Positions 10,651 through 21,740 of a DNA stretch of 64,000 bases are shown here, piece after piece. Source of the stretch: Ascarosepion bandense (taxonomy: Eukaryota; Mollusca; Cephalopoda; Sepiida; Sepiidae). The position numbers and the translations under genes are program-made. The stretch's first letter is position 1. The number at the start of each line of letters is the position of its first letter. The notes below the pieces were generated by a model, which was given only the letters and a program-made list of their open reading frames with translations, did not search any database and was not told the origin of the DNA. Location of the stretch: NCBI GenBank assembly GCA_037127315.1, contig JBBBDQ010000352.1, positions 1,536,001 to 1,600,000 on the forward strand. The letters are read 5' to 3'.

Positions 10651-10696
10651 AAATGTTAACGTTTGGATAAATATTTCCAGCTCTAGTCTCTATATC

Positions 10697-10996
10697 AGCC
10701 ATTTGAGTGCCATTCGTGATACACGCTTTGGGCGATCATGTCTCGAAAGAGACTTGACTGATTGGGCAGAAGATTATCCCGCAGTAAGTTGCCATTGCTT
10801 TCTGCGGTAAACCAGTTGTCAGCCAAGGCTACAGAACAAAATCTGCTCTATTATTTAACCCATAACTAGAGGGAAGAGACGGATTAATACCTTTTCCAAG
10901 GGTATTTGTGCGTAAGTGAATGCAAGGAATTCAACTGGAATTTGAACTCGGTACCCCGATTTGTCATTCCGAGTCGATATCCACTGCACCACAACG
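10697..10996 (-). mobile_element. SINE family 1, near full length
   Basis: Minus-strand copy of about 300 bp from CGTTGTGGTGCAGTGGATAT at the head to the 'gagtgccattcgtgatacac' 3' end. Box A and box B remnants are both visible. Confidence 0.8.
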
Positions 10997-11269
10997 TCTT
11001 CACTTTCTATCACCTCCTTTTTCATTCGAATCACACTCATCATTTATCTTCGTCACTTTGACATAAATTCATGACAATTTGACATGTTATTGTGGGAATT
11101 ATTGTATTAAAATGCTGATATTTATGCAGACACGGTTGCTACATTAAGGGATTATCTTTTTAATTCAACAGGATCAACAGTCTTCTTTGGACAGTCAGGT
11201 TTTTATTTGTTAGTTTGCTTAACGGCACAATAACATCTTGTGGGTCATTTAACGCCGAAATTTAATTTC

Positions 11270-11690
11270 CTTGAGAGCATTATTAATTAATTTTCCAAAA
11301 AATGTATTGCTGGTAATTATTTTACTTTGAAAATACATTACTGGCACATTCAATATAAAATGTATTGCTACACTTTCATTTTGTTTTGACACCAATTTGG
11401 GTGTTCACTATTTGAACTGGGACCCTAATAGGGGCTACCAACCCGGGTCAGGGTGGACCTGAAGACGAGAGCAATTAAGAGGGGGTTACAAGTTCTTCAA
11501 AAACTTTCCGATCAGAGGTCTTGTACGAATGTCAGACGTCTGTTTAAGTGGAAATTTGCTATGCAGTTACTAATAAGACTTGCAATTAATGCATGTAATA
11601 TTTCACGATTTTGGAATGACTCTCATGCTGAGAATCCAATATTATATAAAGAGCAATTGATTTCAAGGGGATTTTCCAGTTAATCTACCA
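11270..11690 (+). repeat. Dispersed repeat family E fragment
   Basis: Contains the 'gggaccctaataggggctac' and 'ggacctgaagacgagagcaattaagag' blocks found again at 50085-50300 and 58950-59020. AT-rich degenerate subrepeats ('aaaatgtattgctgg') come before them. The repeat class is unknown. Confidence 0.5.
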
Positions 11691-11695
11691 TGTCA

Positions 11696-11732
<37 letters not shown>

Positions 11733-11741
11733 CTAATCTAA

Positions 11742-11767
11742 TCTAAACTTATTTATAAATGGAACTT

Positions 11768-11798
<31 letters not shown>

Positions 11799-12485
11799 CT
11801 GTGTGTGTGTCCGTTAACTGTGAACCCCGAAACGGCTGAACCGATTTTCTTGAAAATTTACACAGTTGTACTATAAGCATCTGCGAGTGTTCTCAGCTAG
11901 GTTTTGGGTCGAGGTACACCCGATAAATATCGAAAATCGATAATCGAAAAAATCGGGTTATAGAAGGAGTGGTCCGATTTTAATCAAATTGGATACACTC
12001 ATAGACAAAGACATAAAAAACGACATTAAGAAGTTTCAAGGTTGCAGTTCTTAGAATAGTACAGAAAATCGTTAATATATAAATATATATATATATAAAA
12101 AGCAAGATATTTGTGTGTGTGTCTGTTTATCTGTTTGTAGGACTGTATTTTTTTCAGCCCTTTTATTTTAGTTTTTACTTCGGGTTTGGCTCTAAGTAGG
12201 TATAATTGTAGTTCTTAGTCTCAGCCATGATACCATTTACTCAGAGGACTTATTTAGCCTTCAAAATTCAGTTTACGATGAAAAAACTTATTTGATATCG
12301 ATACCAGGAAATCAAAATTTGACTTACATCCATTCATTTTTCTTTCAGTTTACGGTTTCGCTTTAACTGGAAACAACTATTGCTTTTTAGTCTTTCGTGC
12401 CAACGCCCAAAGAGTCTGAGCTCCAGGACCATGGATTAGTTTTAATGCTTTCATTACACCTGAGCAACGCCGGGCTATACTGCTA
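11742..12485 (+). mobile_element. Helitron-like non-autonomous element, complete termini (744 bp)
   Basis: The most complete copy in this orientation. It starts TCTAAACTTATTTATAAATG after an A and ends with the GC hairpin, CTATACTG and CTAG. Interior landmarks are a TG microsatellite near the 5' end, a conserved block with CTGAACCGATTTTCTTGAAA, a central TA tract, and a 3' block with GATATCGATACCAGGAAATC. No open frame of note is present. The 5' TC, the 3' hairpin plus CTAG and the A/T insertion context fit Helitrons. The base after CTAG is G in this copy, so the 3' T is not preserved. Confidence 0.65.
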
Positions 12486-12486
<1 letters not shown>

Positions 12487-12533
<47 letters not shown>

Positions 12534-12912
12534 GTAAATTCAGATAAATCTTAGAGGGGAAATAGACATTTTCAACATGTCATTATAAGACATGCGTTCT
12601 CAACCCTATATAAACAAAGAATGAGGAAAAAATCTAATCCCAGAGGTATGCTCTAGTAAAGGAAGGGGTTGGGAGATATTGGTTTTTATAGTGTTAAGCT
12701 AGCGGAATTTAGTAGTAATTTCTTCTAAGGTAGTGAGTGACATGTGGCTTGACCCTTGAGTAAGTAGTTGCAGGTAGTGGGGAAGTATTGGTTAGCCAAA
12801 TGTAAAAAAAACCTTATCGGGACTAACTGGCTGGAAGAATAGGATAATTATTGCAATTTATACTTATTTCTATGACAACACACACAAATGATCGCCCTCC
12901 TTTTATTTAGAA

Positions 12913-12974
<62 letters not shown>

Positions 12975-13217
12975 GAGATTATAACTATAGTCGTGTCGAA
13001 AAAACTTCCACGAATCTATGAAGAAGCGAAAAAACGGTTTTAAAAAAAGAAAGCCCTAAGTACACGCGAACATCAGTCAAAAGGGTTCGGACCGAGTTAG
13101 CACGTAGCCCAAAGAAAAAAACCCCGACACGAGTAATCAACTAACAAAAAGCGCTCAATACTTAGGTAGAGCGATCCGTTTAGGTCAAACCTAGGTAGGT
13201 CCGTCTGGCTCAATAGG

Positions 13218-13275
<58 letters not shown>

Positions 13276-13280
13276 TCATT
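12487..13280. other. Unassigned DNA with long TA microsatellites
   Basis: TA tracts lie at 12489-12531, 12916-12971 and 13220-13270. The stretch 12972-13215 between them has no match to other repeats in the window and no open frame. Confidence 0.5.
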
Positions 13281-13287
13281 ACGTTAG

Positions 13288-13412
13288 TACATGTACAAAC
13301 CATAAACTACTACAAAATTGTACATTTTGTTTCGAAATTGAAAGAACAATGTCTCATTAGATCCTTAATAACTAGTTAGTAGTTTGTAGTTGTACATGTT
13401 CTAAAATAATAA
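13288..13412. mobile_element. Small foldback element
   Basis: ACATGTACAAACCATAAACT at the left is mirrored by an inverted copy at the right (AGTAGTTTGTAGTTGTACATGT), with about 24-bp imperfect arms. It is non-coding. Confidence 0.45.
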
Positions 13413-13504
13413 TTAATAATTAATATTCATTGCTCTATTTTTATGTTGAGCACCGTTTTAAATTACCGTTTTGAACGTTGTTATTTTTTCTTCGTTCTTT
13501 ATTC

Positions 13505-13540
<36 letters not shown>

Positions 13541-13817
13541 ATATGATTTGTGGTACAAAACTTTATTACCGCTATGAATAAACAAAAATTATTATTAATA
13601 CTACCCATGATGACAATAATTAAAAAAAAAAGATTGAAAAACAGGCAAGCTATGTAGTTAGCTATTCTCAATGGAAATCAAAACTTTAGGCGTTTTGAAG
13701 TGTGCTTGATGTTTTTTCTGTGTAATACCAATGATCCCTCTCTTGACCGAATATTCACTTGAGATGAAAAGTGGATCCTTTATGATAACCGTAAATGATC
13801 ATGTCAATAGCTTGACC

Positions 13818-14047
13818 TTAACCCTCTAGGGCCTTTCGTATCATATTTGATACAGTATTTCCCTATAAGGAAACATTTGGTATTTCCCTATAAGGAAACA
13901 TTTGGTATTCATTGACTGAGCAGTCAGTACTGCTTTCATTTGAAATTTATAAAATATTTCTCTTAAAAAAATTTTCAGGAAAATATTTCTTTCAAGGCTT
14001 GTTTTCATACTGTATCAAATATGATACGAATGGCCCTAGAGGGTTAA
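13818..14047. mobile_element. piggyBac-type MITE, copy 1 (230 bp with TTAA ends)
   Basis: TTAA at both ends is immediately followed by CCCTCTAGGGCC. The terminal inverted repeats are about 36 bp (left CCCTCTAGGGCCTTTCGTAT; right inverted CCCTCTAGGGCCATTCGTAT). The interior has two direct copies of a 25-bp block with TTTCCCTATAAGGAAACATT. TTAA duplications and CCCT termini are the hallmark of piggyBac elements. There is no transposase, so it is non-autonomous. Confidence 0.8.
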
Positions 14048-14278
14048 GGCTTATACTGAGCATAAAGTGGGTGATCGGTTTTCTATTGTCATGAAGTAAT
14101 AAACTGATCCCCCACTAATTACTACTTATTAATATAATAATATAATTCACCAGTCTACCGCAGAAAGCAATGGCAACCTACTGTGGGATAATCTTCTGCC
14201 CAGTCAGTTATGTCTCTTTCGAGACATGATCGCCTAAGCGTGTTTCACGTATGGCACTTAACTGACTGACTGAATATA
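14048..14278 (+). mobile_element. Palindromic linker plus 3' half of SINE family 1
   Basis: 14048-14145 holds a short palindromic linker (GTGGGTGATCGGTTTTC ... AACTGATCCCCCACTAA). 14148-14278 is the 3' half of a SINE (CCAGTCTACCGCAGAAAGCA to CTTAACTGACTGACTGAATA). The same linker-SINE order occurs at 36563-36870 and, inverted, at 39298-39605. Confidence 0.6.
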
Positions 14279-14290
14279 ATAGAAACATGA

Positions 14291-14520
14291 TTAACCCTCT
14301 AGGGCCATTCGTATCATATTTGATACAGTATTTCCCTATAAGGAAACATTTGGTATTTCCCTATAAGGAAACATTTGGTATTCATTGACTGAGCAGTCAG
14401 TACTGCTTTCATTTGAAATTTATAAAATATTTCTCTTAAAAAAATTTTCAGGAAAATATTTCTTTCAAGGCTTGTTTTCATACTGTATCAAATATGATAC
14501 AAATGGCCCTAGAGAGTTAA
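14291..14520. mobile_element. piggyBac-type MITE, copy 2 (230 bp)
   Basis: Same length and near-identical sequence to the copy at 13818-14047, with TTAA at each end and perfect CCCTCTAGGGCCATTCGTAT at the left. It sits in 'gaatataatagaaacatgaTTAA', a SINE-derived context also present without the element at 36560-36590. Confidence 0.8.
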
Positions 14521-15104
14521 TAATATAACATGATTAAGGCTTCTACTTGTCATAAAGGGGGGATCAGTTCTATATTGTTATGAAGTAATAAACAGATCCC
14601 CAACTAATATGATACGAATGGCCCTAGAGGGTTAATAATATAATATGATTAAGGCTTCTACTTGTCATAAAGTGGGGGATCAGTTCTATATTGTTATGAA
14701 GTAATAAACAGATCCCCCACTAATATGATACGAATGGCCCTAGAGGGTTAATAATATAATATGATTAAGGCTTCTACTTTTCATGAAGTGGGGGATCAGT
14801 TCTATATTGTTATGAAGTAATAAACAGATCCCCCACTAATATGATACGAATGGCCCTAGAGGGTTAATAATATAATATGATTAAGGCTTCTACTTGTCAT
14901 AAAGTGGGGGATCAGTTCTATATTGTTATGAAGTAATAAACAGATCCCCCACTAATATGATACGAATGGCCCTAGAGGGTTAATAATATAATATGATTAA
15001 GGCTTCTACTTGTCATAAAGTGGGGGATCAGTTCTATATTGTTATGAAGTAATAAACAGATCCCCCACTAATATGATACGAATGGCCCTAGAGGGTTAAT
15101 AAGT
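14496..15104 (+). repeat. 116-bp tandem array built from the MITE end and palindromic linker
   Basis: GATACGAATG recurs at 14611, 14727, 14843, 14959 and 15075, an exact 116-bp period, after a first related unit at 14496. Each unit contains AATATAATATGATTAAGGC, the linker palindrome (GTGGGGGATCAGTT ... CAGATCCCCCAC) and the last 29 bp of the piggyBac-type MITE ending AGAGGGTTAA. The units are almost identical, so the amplification is recent. Confidence 0.9.
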
Positions 15105-15107
15105 CTC

Positions 15108-15415
15108 CAAAACATTTCCCCAAGCCAAATTTGCATCAGCCTAAGATTATGGTGACTGCATGGTGGTCTGCAATTGGTGTTATCCACTACAGTTTTCTGG
15201 AAACCAATCAGAGTATTAATGCAGAACTTTACGGCAATCAACTTGCTGGAATGCATACACGCCTCCAAAAAAATGATACATGTATTGGTGAATCGACATA
15301 GTACAATTCTGCTCCACGATAATGTGCGGCCACATGTTGCTGAAAATTACTGTGATTAAATCAACTGGAATATATCCCTGACCAAGGTTAGCCTTCAAGT
15401 TATAAGTCATCTATT
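15108..15415 (+). pseudogene. Mariner-type transposase fragment
   Basis: The plus strand reads KPNLHQPKIMVTAWWSA in one frame and, after a frameshift near 15265, ILLHDNVRPHVAENYCD. The first block is the conserved region around the second catalytic aspartate (MVTVWW-type). The HDN-RPH block is the other classic mariner landmark. Catalytic context is partly kept, but the N-terminal DNA-binding region and C-terminus are absent and the frame is broken. It encodes nothing functional. Confidence 0.75.
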
Positions 15416-15419
15416 ATGA

Positions 15420-15553
15420 TTATATCTAGAGAGGGAGGAACTATGCCATAGTTACTTTTCCCACGGAACGCATGAATGAATACGTCTCTCCGGCTTTCAC
15501 TCAAGATATGAGGAGGAGGGAACACCTCAACAGTCACTCACTCACTCACGGGA

Positions 15554-15592
<39 letters not shown>

Positions 15593-16145
15593 TTTACACA
15601 GATCAATTCTAGTTTAATGAAAATGCATTTAGCACATTATAGTTTGACAGATTTTCATCGGTTCCCAATCTCTGGTTAAATTCAAGAAATTCTATTGGGT
15701 TGTGTTTCACCAATATAGCATTTTCAAAGACCAGGGTGGTGTAAACACCCTCCGACACGGCTCATAACTTGAAATCGAACGAGGTATCTAAGATTACGGG
15801 TCCTTCAAAACGACAATTAATCTGACCCGAAACTTTGCTTCATATAACAACGATATTCGTATTTGTGAAAAGTTTGTGAAAACCAATATGGTTGACCCTG
15901 TTTTCAAGGAGGACAGTAATTTAATATCTGAATATATTGTCATGTTTCTCCCTATTTTATAGTCAAGGGCTGCCGAAGTGTCTCTCCCGTAAGCCGAACT
16001 TTATGAAATAAATGTTCATCTCCCTGCTTGACAAACGATCAAGCACAAACCCCTCGGGGTGGTATCTGTATCAATGCCAAACAAATGTCTGTGGTAGCAA
16101 GACGTCTTTATTAATTCATATGTGATTTTACAGAGGCAGCCCTTC
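15420..16145. other. Unassigned DNA with a TTA microsatellite
   Basis: (TTA)n at about 15555-15590. The remainder shows no repeat or gene that I recognise. Confidence 0.4.
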
Positions 16146-16289
16146 AAAGCATTTTAGTTTTTAATGGTTCTGTTGTGCTGGTAAGACAACATCCGAGTGG
16201 TGTTAAAAATTTATCCTTCACATATAATGCGCATAAGATGCTAAATCTGATAGATAAGTGCGCTTTATATGACTGGAAATATAATAAAT

Positions 16290-16294
16290 GAAAG

Positions 16295-16341
<47 letters not shown>

Positions 16342-16485
16342 CATATGAAAGAAAAATTGTATGACAAAGTAGAATTTTTTTTGTGAGTGACGCGTTTTGT
16401 TTTTTAGGACATCATCGAAGTAAATTTGTTGTGTTGGTGTGACAACACACGCGCACAAACGAGGGATGCAGAGAATTTTAAATAA

Positions 16486-16520
<35 letters not shown>
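16290..16520. repeat. TA microsatellites flanking an unassigned spacer
   Basis: TA tracts at 16296-16338 and 16490-16518 bracket a spacer of about 150 bp. The open frames crossing them are simple-repeat translations. Confidence 0.7.
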
Positions 16521-16522
<2 letters not shown>

Positions 16523-16549
16523 TATCGAGGTAGTAGAAAATTTTCTAAA

Positions 16550-17212
16550 CATATACTGTTAAATATAAGAAACAACGAAAATCTATTATGTTTAATCATG
16601 AGCCGTTCTAAACATCGTATTTTGGCTTTAATTTCAGGTGAAAATAAAGACAAAAATTCTCCAACATTTGGATATTTTTTATTATGTTGGTTCTAAGCTT
16701 TTGGCTCACATGAGCCATCTTCAGATACGTTACAGGGACGTTAATATAAAAACATCCACCATCAAAGACGATTTTATCTTGTGCTGACATAAAACTTTGC
16801 TAAGCAACGACAACAGTCACCAAATAGCAAGCTCAGCTCGTAAACTTGTAATGCGGTTCTATGACGTCACACCGCGCGAGAGCCCAAAATGTTAACAGAA
16901 CCATATATTTAAATGCAATGTAATGTGTGATGACCAGATTTAAACATGATTTTATTAAGCGTGGGTTGTTTGGATTTAATGTAAATGGCTCCCAATATCT
17001 GAAGGTTCTTTTTACTGTGTGTATGGGTGAGTATTGTATTGTTGACTAAAATCTGTCTGATATTACCTACATGACTATGTTTTTCTAAGAAATATTGCTT
17101 AATTAAACTCTGATCAGAAAGGTGACAGGTAAGTCTACGGAAGAGAGTGGTTGTAGTAAAACCAATATATGTCGTGGGTTTATTATTATATATAATTGAT
17201 ACGGCTTATTTA
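16550..17212 (-). pseudogene. Penelope-like element: GIY-YIG endonuclease C-terminus and 3' region
   Basis: Minus-strand translation from about 17205 reads TYIGFTTTTLFRRLTCHLS, then IKQ(Y/H), ILVNNTI and NLQILGAIYIKSKQPTLNKI, ending in a stop near 16910. This is the GIY-YIG nuclease of Penelope-like retroelements: the YIG strand, the downstream arginine and histidine, and the KLQILEALYI-type terminal helix. The upstream reverse transcriptase is missing. Downstream, 16555-16780 is the element's 3' segment, repeated at 7225-7445. A stop lies just upstream of the domain, so this is a 5'-truncated, inactive copy. Assignment is by motif recognition. Confidence 0.75.
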
Positions 17213-17214
17213 TG

Positions 17215-17768
17215 ATTTTTCCATTTTTTTCTTTTTGATTCCATCACTTTTGTTATTAGATATCCCACACTGTGATAAGAGAAGATTCACCAGTAATGGT
17301 GAAATGCAGTAAGAGCCAAAACATAAATTTATTGTTGCTGACGTTACAATCAAGAAAAAAATGACATATGAAATGACTAATGTTTTTCTACGGTGGATTT
17401 ATCTGTAAAAGATAATTGAAGAATATAATGTGAGCGCCTTTTTATATAGTTTTTATGTACACAGTACTCTTAAAGTAAAATAAAATATTCTCTGTAATCT
17501 AATGTTTTATTGAATTTTAGGTACATTGAATTTAAATTTACTATAGTTAACGCACTTATTTTCTGATAATGTCGTGCATGGACATCAGTATTAACAAAAA
17601 TCAGCACGCTTATACACACAAATTTTGTTTTTTCAAAATTCTTTTTAAGAATTTTCGAATCAATGTTTTTCATCGCCAAAAATGATACACAACATTTAGT
17701 TTAGTACAGTATATCACTGCAGTAAATTTAAAATTTAGTGGTAATTTCAACAAATGCCTTCGCAACTA
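17215..17768. other. AT-rich DNA, nothing recognised
   Basis: No repeat in this window matches it, and the 69-codon frame at 17470-17679 has no visible domain. Confidence 0.35.
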
Positions 17769-17769
17769 T

Positions 17770-20565
17770 GACTTCTTCATATACCGTCTCTCCTCAAGAC
17801 GTAGGCGATCATGGATCTCTGTCTCTTGTCGCTCTCAATATTTTTTCTCTTGTTATGTTTTTCGAACCTCGCTCCGCCATCCATTTGCTCAAACCTATCA
17901 AGTAGGTCTTGTGTTGCTTTCCCCTGTCTCTCATTACTTCATCTCCGATCGGTGAGCATTAAATTCTCCAGGTACTCATTCCTCATTACGTGTCCCAGGA
18001 ACTTCATTTGTCTCTTCCTGATGTTTCCATCTCGTTTGCATCCTTTCCAACACCTCATCGTTGCACACGTGCTCTGCCCATGGTATCCGAAGCATCCTTC
18101 TGTAAAACTACATTTCTGCTGTCTCAAGCCTCTCCTTCATCCTTGATGAGATCGTTCAACATTCACTTTCACATAGAAAGAAAGATATCACATAGCAATC
18201 CAGCACTATTTTCTTTGTTTCTAATGAGATTTTCCTGTCTTTCAGTACCCTGGTTAGCTTCTGAAATGCATCTTTGGCCATGCCAATGCGTCTTTAGATC
18301 TCCATGTCGCATTTTCCATCCTCTGTTAAAACACTCTCCAGGCATATTTTTTAATCGTTTCACCCCAAGCAAGGCATTCGACTGCCACTATTGCACTTGG
18401 GGCTACATAGGGGAAGGTAAATAGAAAGAGTAGTTAGATATAGGAAATGTCAGAAGTGGGGTGATAGGTAGTTGGGAGGATAGGAAGTGTGTTTGAAAGA
18501 ATGGAAGCGAGTTATTGTGTTAGGAGGTGTCTATTGACCTTGCATTTAAACTCCTGGAGATTGTAGCCGTTGGGGAAGCAGTCATGTGGAAGAGAATTCC
18601 AGAGTCGGGAAGTACGAGAACAGAAACTGTTGGAGTAGAAGTTGCGGTTGAATTTTATCGGTTTCACTGTAAAATGGTGGGATCTATTTGCTAATCTAGT
18701 ATCTCGTGCAAATTCGTACCTAGGGGGCACCAGTGATCTAAGTTCATCGGAGCAGAAGCCATGGAAGTATTTATAGAAGAGACACAGGGAAGCCACGTCG
18801 CGCCGGTGAGAGAGAGAGAGAGAGACTGCAGGCGGTCTGCCAAGACTTGTTTTATTTTAGCTTCTCGACATGTAGTTGACATATTGGGCTCCTCTTTTTG
18901 TTGATGACCATACATTCAGTTTTCTTGAGGTTTATGCTCAGTCCGTTCTTCTCACTTTCTTTTGTTACCCTCTGTAGAAGGTTCTGCATTTTCCTTTTCG
19001 TGTCTGCTATCAGAACCGTAGCTTATATTGTTGAGATTGTGGCCACCAATGACAAATCCCGGCAAGGCTTTTATTTCACTCATAATTAATTCGCTGTACA
19101 GGTTGATAGATCCGGTGAGACAACACTTCATTGTCTTACGCCCCCTTTTTATTTTTGCATACCTGCTGAATTCACTTCCTATCCTATTCCTAAACGATTT
19201 GCTGCCAATACAAATTCTTGATTATCCTTACGTCTTTTCCGAAAATGTTGAGGTTGTCAAGCATCTATATCAATTTTTGTGACGTACTTTGTCAAACGCC
19301 TTTTCATGGTCTATAAAGGACAGATAAAGGTCCTTCTGTATTAGTATTGCTCGTTTACATAGCATTCTGGGCATGAATATTGCATTCCTCCTTCCGGTAT
19401 CTTTAATGAAGCCACACTGTTTTTTTTTTCTTATCTCTGGGTCGATTCTGCTTCACGCTCTGTTCATCAGAATCAGAATTTTGTTATATGGCTCATTAAA
19501 CCGATTGTTCGGCGGATTTCACATTTCGTTGTACCTGGCTTCTTAGGTAGTGTTATGAAAATTGGTCTGCTTAGGTCCTCCTGTATATTGCCGCTGAGGT
19601 AGATTTCATTTTTTATATCTGCAAGTCTGTCTTCGCCGAAGACTTTTTAGGACATCAGCATCTCTATTACAATCTTGTCTGGTCCTGCTTTGTTTCTCTT
19701 CAATTTGGCATTGTCGATTCCACTTCGGCTTTTAATATTCCTGGTTTTTCCGTATTTTTGTGCATTTTTGGTTGCTCACTCTCTTGTCATGAAAGAGATC
19801 TCTGATATACTCGTCCCATCTCTGAATTATTTTTATTTTTCTAATATTAGTGTGTCTTCCTTTGCTTTTATACATCCTATTGCTGAGCAGGTCTTTTGCC
19901 TTGTTATTTCCTTTATCTTTTTATGCATATCTCCATTATTTGTTGTGCTCAGTCTCATTACTTCGGCGCATTTGTCGTTGAGCCATCTTTCTTGAGCCTG
20001 ATTACATTTACTGCGTATTTCCTTGTAGAGTCTTTTGCATTTCGTTTCATATCTTTGCATCGTTTTCTGTCTCTTTTGCATCAGGTCAAGAACCTTTTCG
20101 GTGATCTACTCGTTTTTCTTCCAACGTGCTTTTTCCTTTGGAATTATATCGTTCGCCAATTCACTAGAGCCGCTCTTAGTGCGTCCCATTTTGAGCTTCC
20201 ATTTCCAGTTTGTCCTTCGTATATAGTTGTCGCATTCTCCGTATACATTTCCTGCAGGTTTGGGTCATTCACGAGTCTATTGTACTGCAGTCTTAGGGGC
20301 ATGTTAGCGTTATTTAATCTCCTTAGTTTGCATACGACTGGTAGGGGGTTGCTTCCGCAGTCCTCACTTGGGTAGGTTTTTCAATGAAGGACTGAGTTTC
20401 TGAATCTCTTGTTGATAGTAATATAATCAATTTAGTTCTCATTTTCTCCTCCTGACCTTCTCCATGTCCATAGTCTTCTTGGGTGCTCTTGGAACCAGGT
20501 ATTGATTATTATCTGGTCATTTGCTGTACACAACTGGACCCATTTCTTACCAAAAGGCAACAAAG
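17770..20565 (-). mobile_element. LINE family A (RTE-like), longest copy, minus strand
   Basis: Read on the minus strand the element shows, in order: the C-terminal end of an apurinic endonuclease domain (around 20350-20560: INTWFQEHPRRLWTW, IDYITINKRFR, then DCGS); a basic linker (19833-20081: YKEIRSKCNQAQERWLNDK, MHKKIKEIT); the reverse transcriptase region with [12 protein letters not shown] (about 19010-19080) and [14 protein letters not shown] (about 18900-18960); and the C-terminal block (17790-18340). It is split by a family B insertion at 18345-18815. There are many frameshifts and stops. The endonuclease start and 5' UTR are missing. Confidence 0.75.
18345..18815 (-). mobile_element. 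LINE family B 3' end nested in family A
   Basis: Starts with TTAATCGTTTCACCCCAAGC and on the minus strand encodes VASLCLFYKYFHGFCSDELRSLVPP, the conserved tail of jockey/CR1-like reverse transcriptases, then SRLWNSLPHDCFP and EFKCKVNRHLL before the 3' UTR. A GA microsatellite (18809-18826) lies at its 5' junction. Confidence 0.75.
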
Positions 20566-21140
20566 ATGAGGACAATATTCCAATAAAGTAAATAGTCTAA
20601 ATACTACCTTATCTCAGAAAGATAAGAAACAAATGCTTATAATTTTGTTCTAATTTTTTAAGATTAAATCATATAAAAAAATATTCTCGTAAAGTACACA
20701 CTTATGGGCTCCTGACTTAAAACTAGCAAACATAAGCTATCGATATATGTGTCACCATTTCATAAAAACCTCCAGCTCCGTGTTAAAAAATGCTTTTCTA
20801 CGATATTTTTAATTAAAAAAATATTTTTCTTAATTCAGATTAAGTAAACTTTATATCAGTTAATATTCCTCAACTAAAGTTTCAGAAAAGTATATTTTAT
20901 TTTTGAAAGATTTTTTTTTTTAATAAAGATAATCTTGTGCTGACAGATTTGTCAGTCTGGCTGCTTTTAGCGATTAAAAAAAATTCTAATCAATTTAAAG
21001 TTGGTTTAAAATACCGTAAAATATTTTGATTATTAGAAATACTAAATTTAATGTATTAACCTTAAATTAAAATTAAAATAAAAGCTTCAATAAAGATTTA
21101 AAATGCATTTTAAACCTTAGGAATCACTTTTCTTAAGTAA
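20566..21140. other. AT-rich DNA, nothing recognised
   Basis: Many short A and T runs. No gene or repeat was identified. Confidence 0.35.
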
Positions 21141-21576
21141 TATATATATATAGATATGAGACGCCACAAGCTACACGCACGTGTTCGCCAATCCTCCACA
21201 CAAACAAAATAGACGACTACGATTATCGTCCGCGAACTGTTCCTTACAACCAACACTATCTTCATATTTGATAATGGCTGATATAATCCGAAACCCCAGA
21301 AAGAATTAAATAAAACATGTATGAATATTGTGATATTCTTTCCTCTTTCAACGATAATGCTATTAAGCTTATCAGACGATATGAAAAAAATTACATAAAA
21401 TAAATCGACAAAACTTGTCTATATTATTTGATGAAACATGCATCAATGAAAAAATGCTGCCTAAATCACACACACACATACACATATATATATATAAAGA
21501 TATATCTAATGAATTAGAGCACTCTGGCTATTGGTCGTGTATAATGATAATATACACGCTAAAAAGTCTACCTTCT

Positions 21577-21740
21577 TCTACCGAGCGCCCATAGCCCAGA
21601 GGTAGAATCGCCGACTGACGCCAATTCGGTCGGGTTTCTATCCTGGGTTAAAAGCAATCGGAGTCTAACCGTACTGATGAGCTGTGATACAGCGAAACAG
21701 ATCTGTATGCGGATGACTATATATATATATATATATGTGG
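21577..21740 (+). mobile_element. tRNA-headed SINE carrying a complete hammerhead ribozyme
   Basis: The head has an A-box-like TAGCCCAGAGGTAGAA (about 21594) and a degenerate B-box GGTTTCTATCC (about 21632-21642), the arrangement of a pol III internal promoter. The tail from 21669 is a hammerhead ribozyme followed by ATGACTATATATA. Total length is about 160 bp. No coding sequence is present. Such an element would depend on another retroelement's machinery. Four degenerate relatives lie in the first 3.2 kb. Confidence 0.75.
21669..21712 (+). ncRNA. Type I hammerhead ribozyme
   Basis: CCGTA (stem I), CTGATGA, GCTGTGATACAGC (stem II, 5 bp with a GAT loop), GAAA, CAGATCTG (short stem III), TA (with the preceding G, a GTA cleavage triplet at 21705-21707), TGCGG (stem I partner). 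All conserved core residues are present. Stem I forms four Watson-Crick pairs and one G-T pair. Stem III is only 2-3 bp and is self-complementary, a pattern known for hammerheads that act as dimers. Predicted cleavage falls after 21707. Confidence 0.8.

Noticed and set aside
14496..15104. CRISPR array (regularly spaced identical repeats)
   Set aside because: The whole 116-bp unit repeats, with no variable spacers, in a clearly eukaryotic repeat context.
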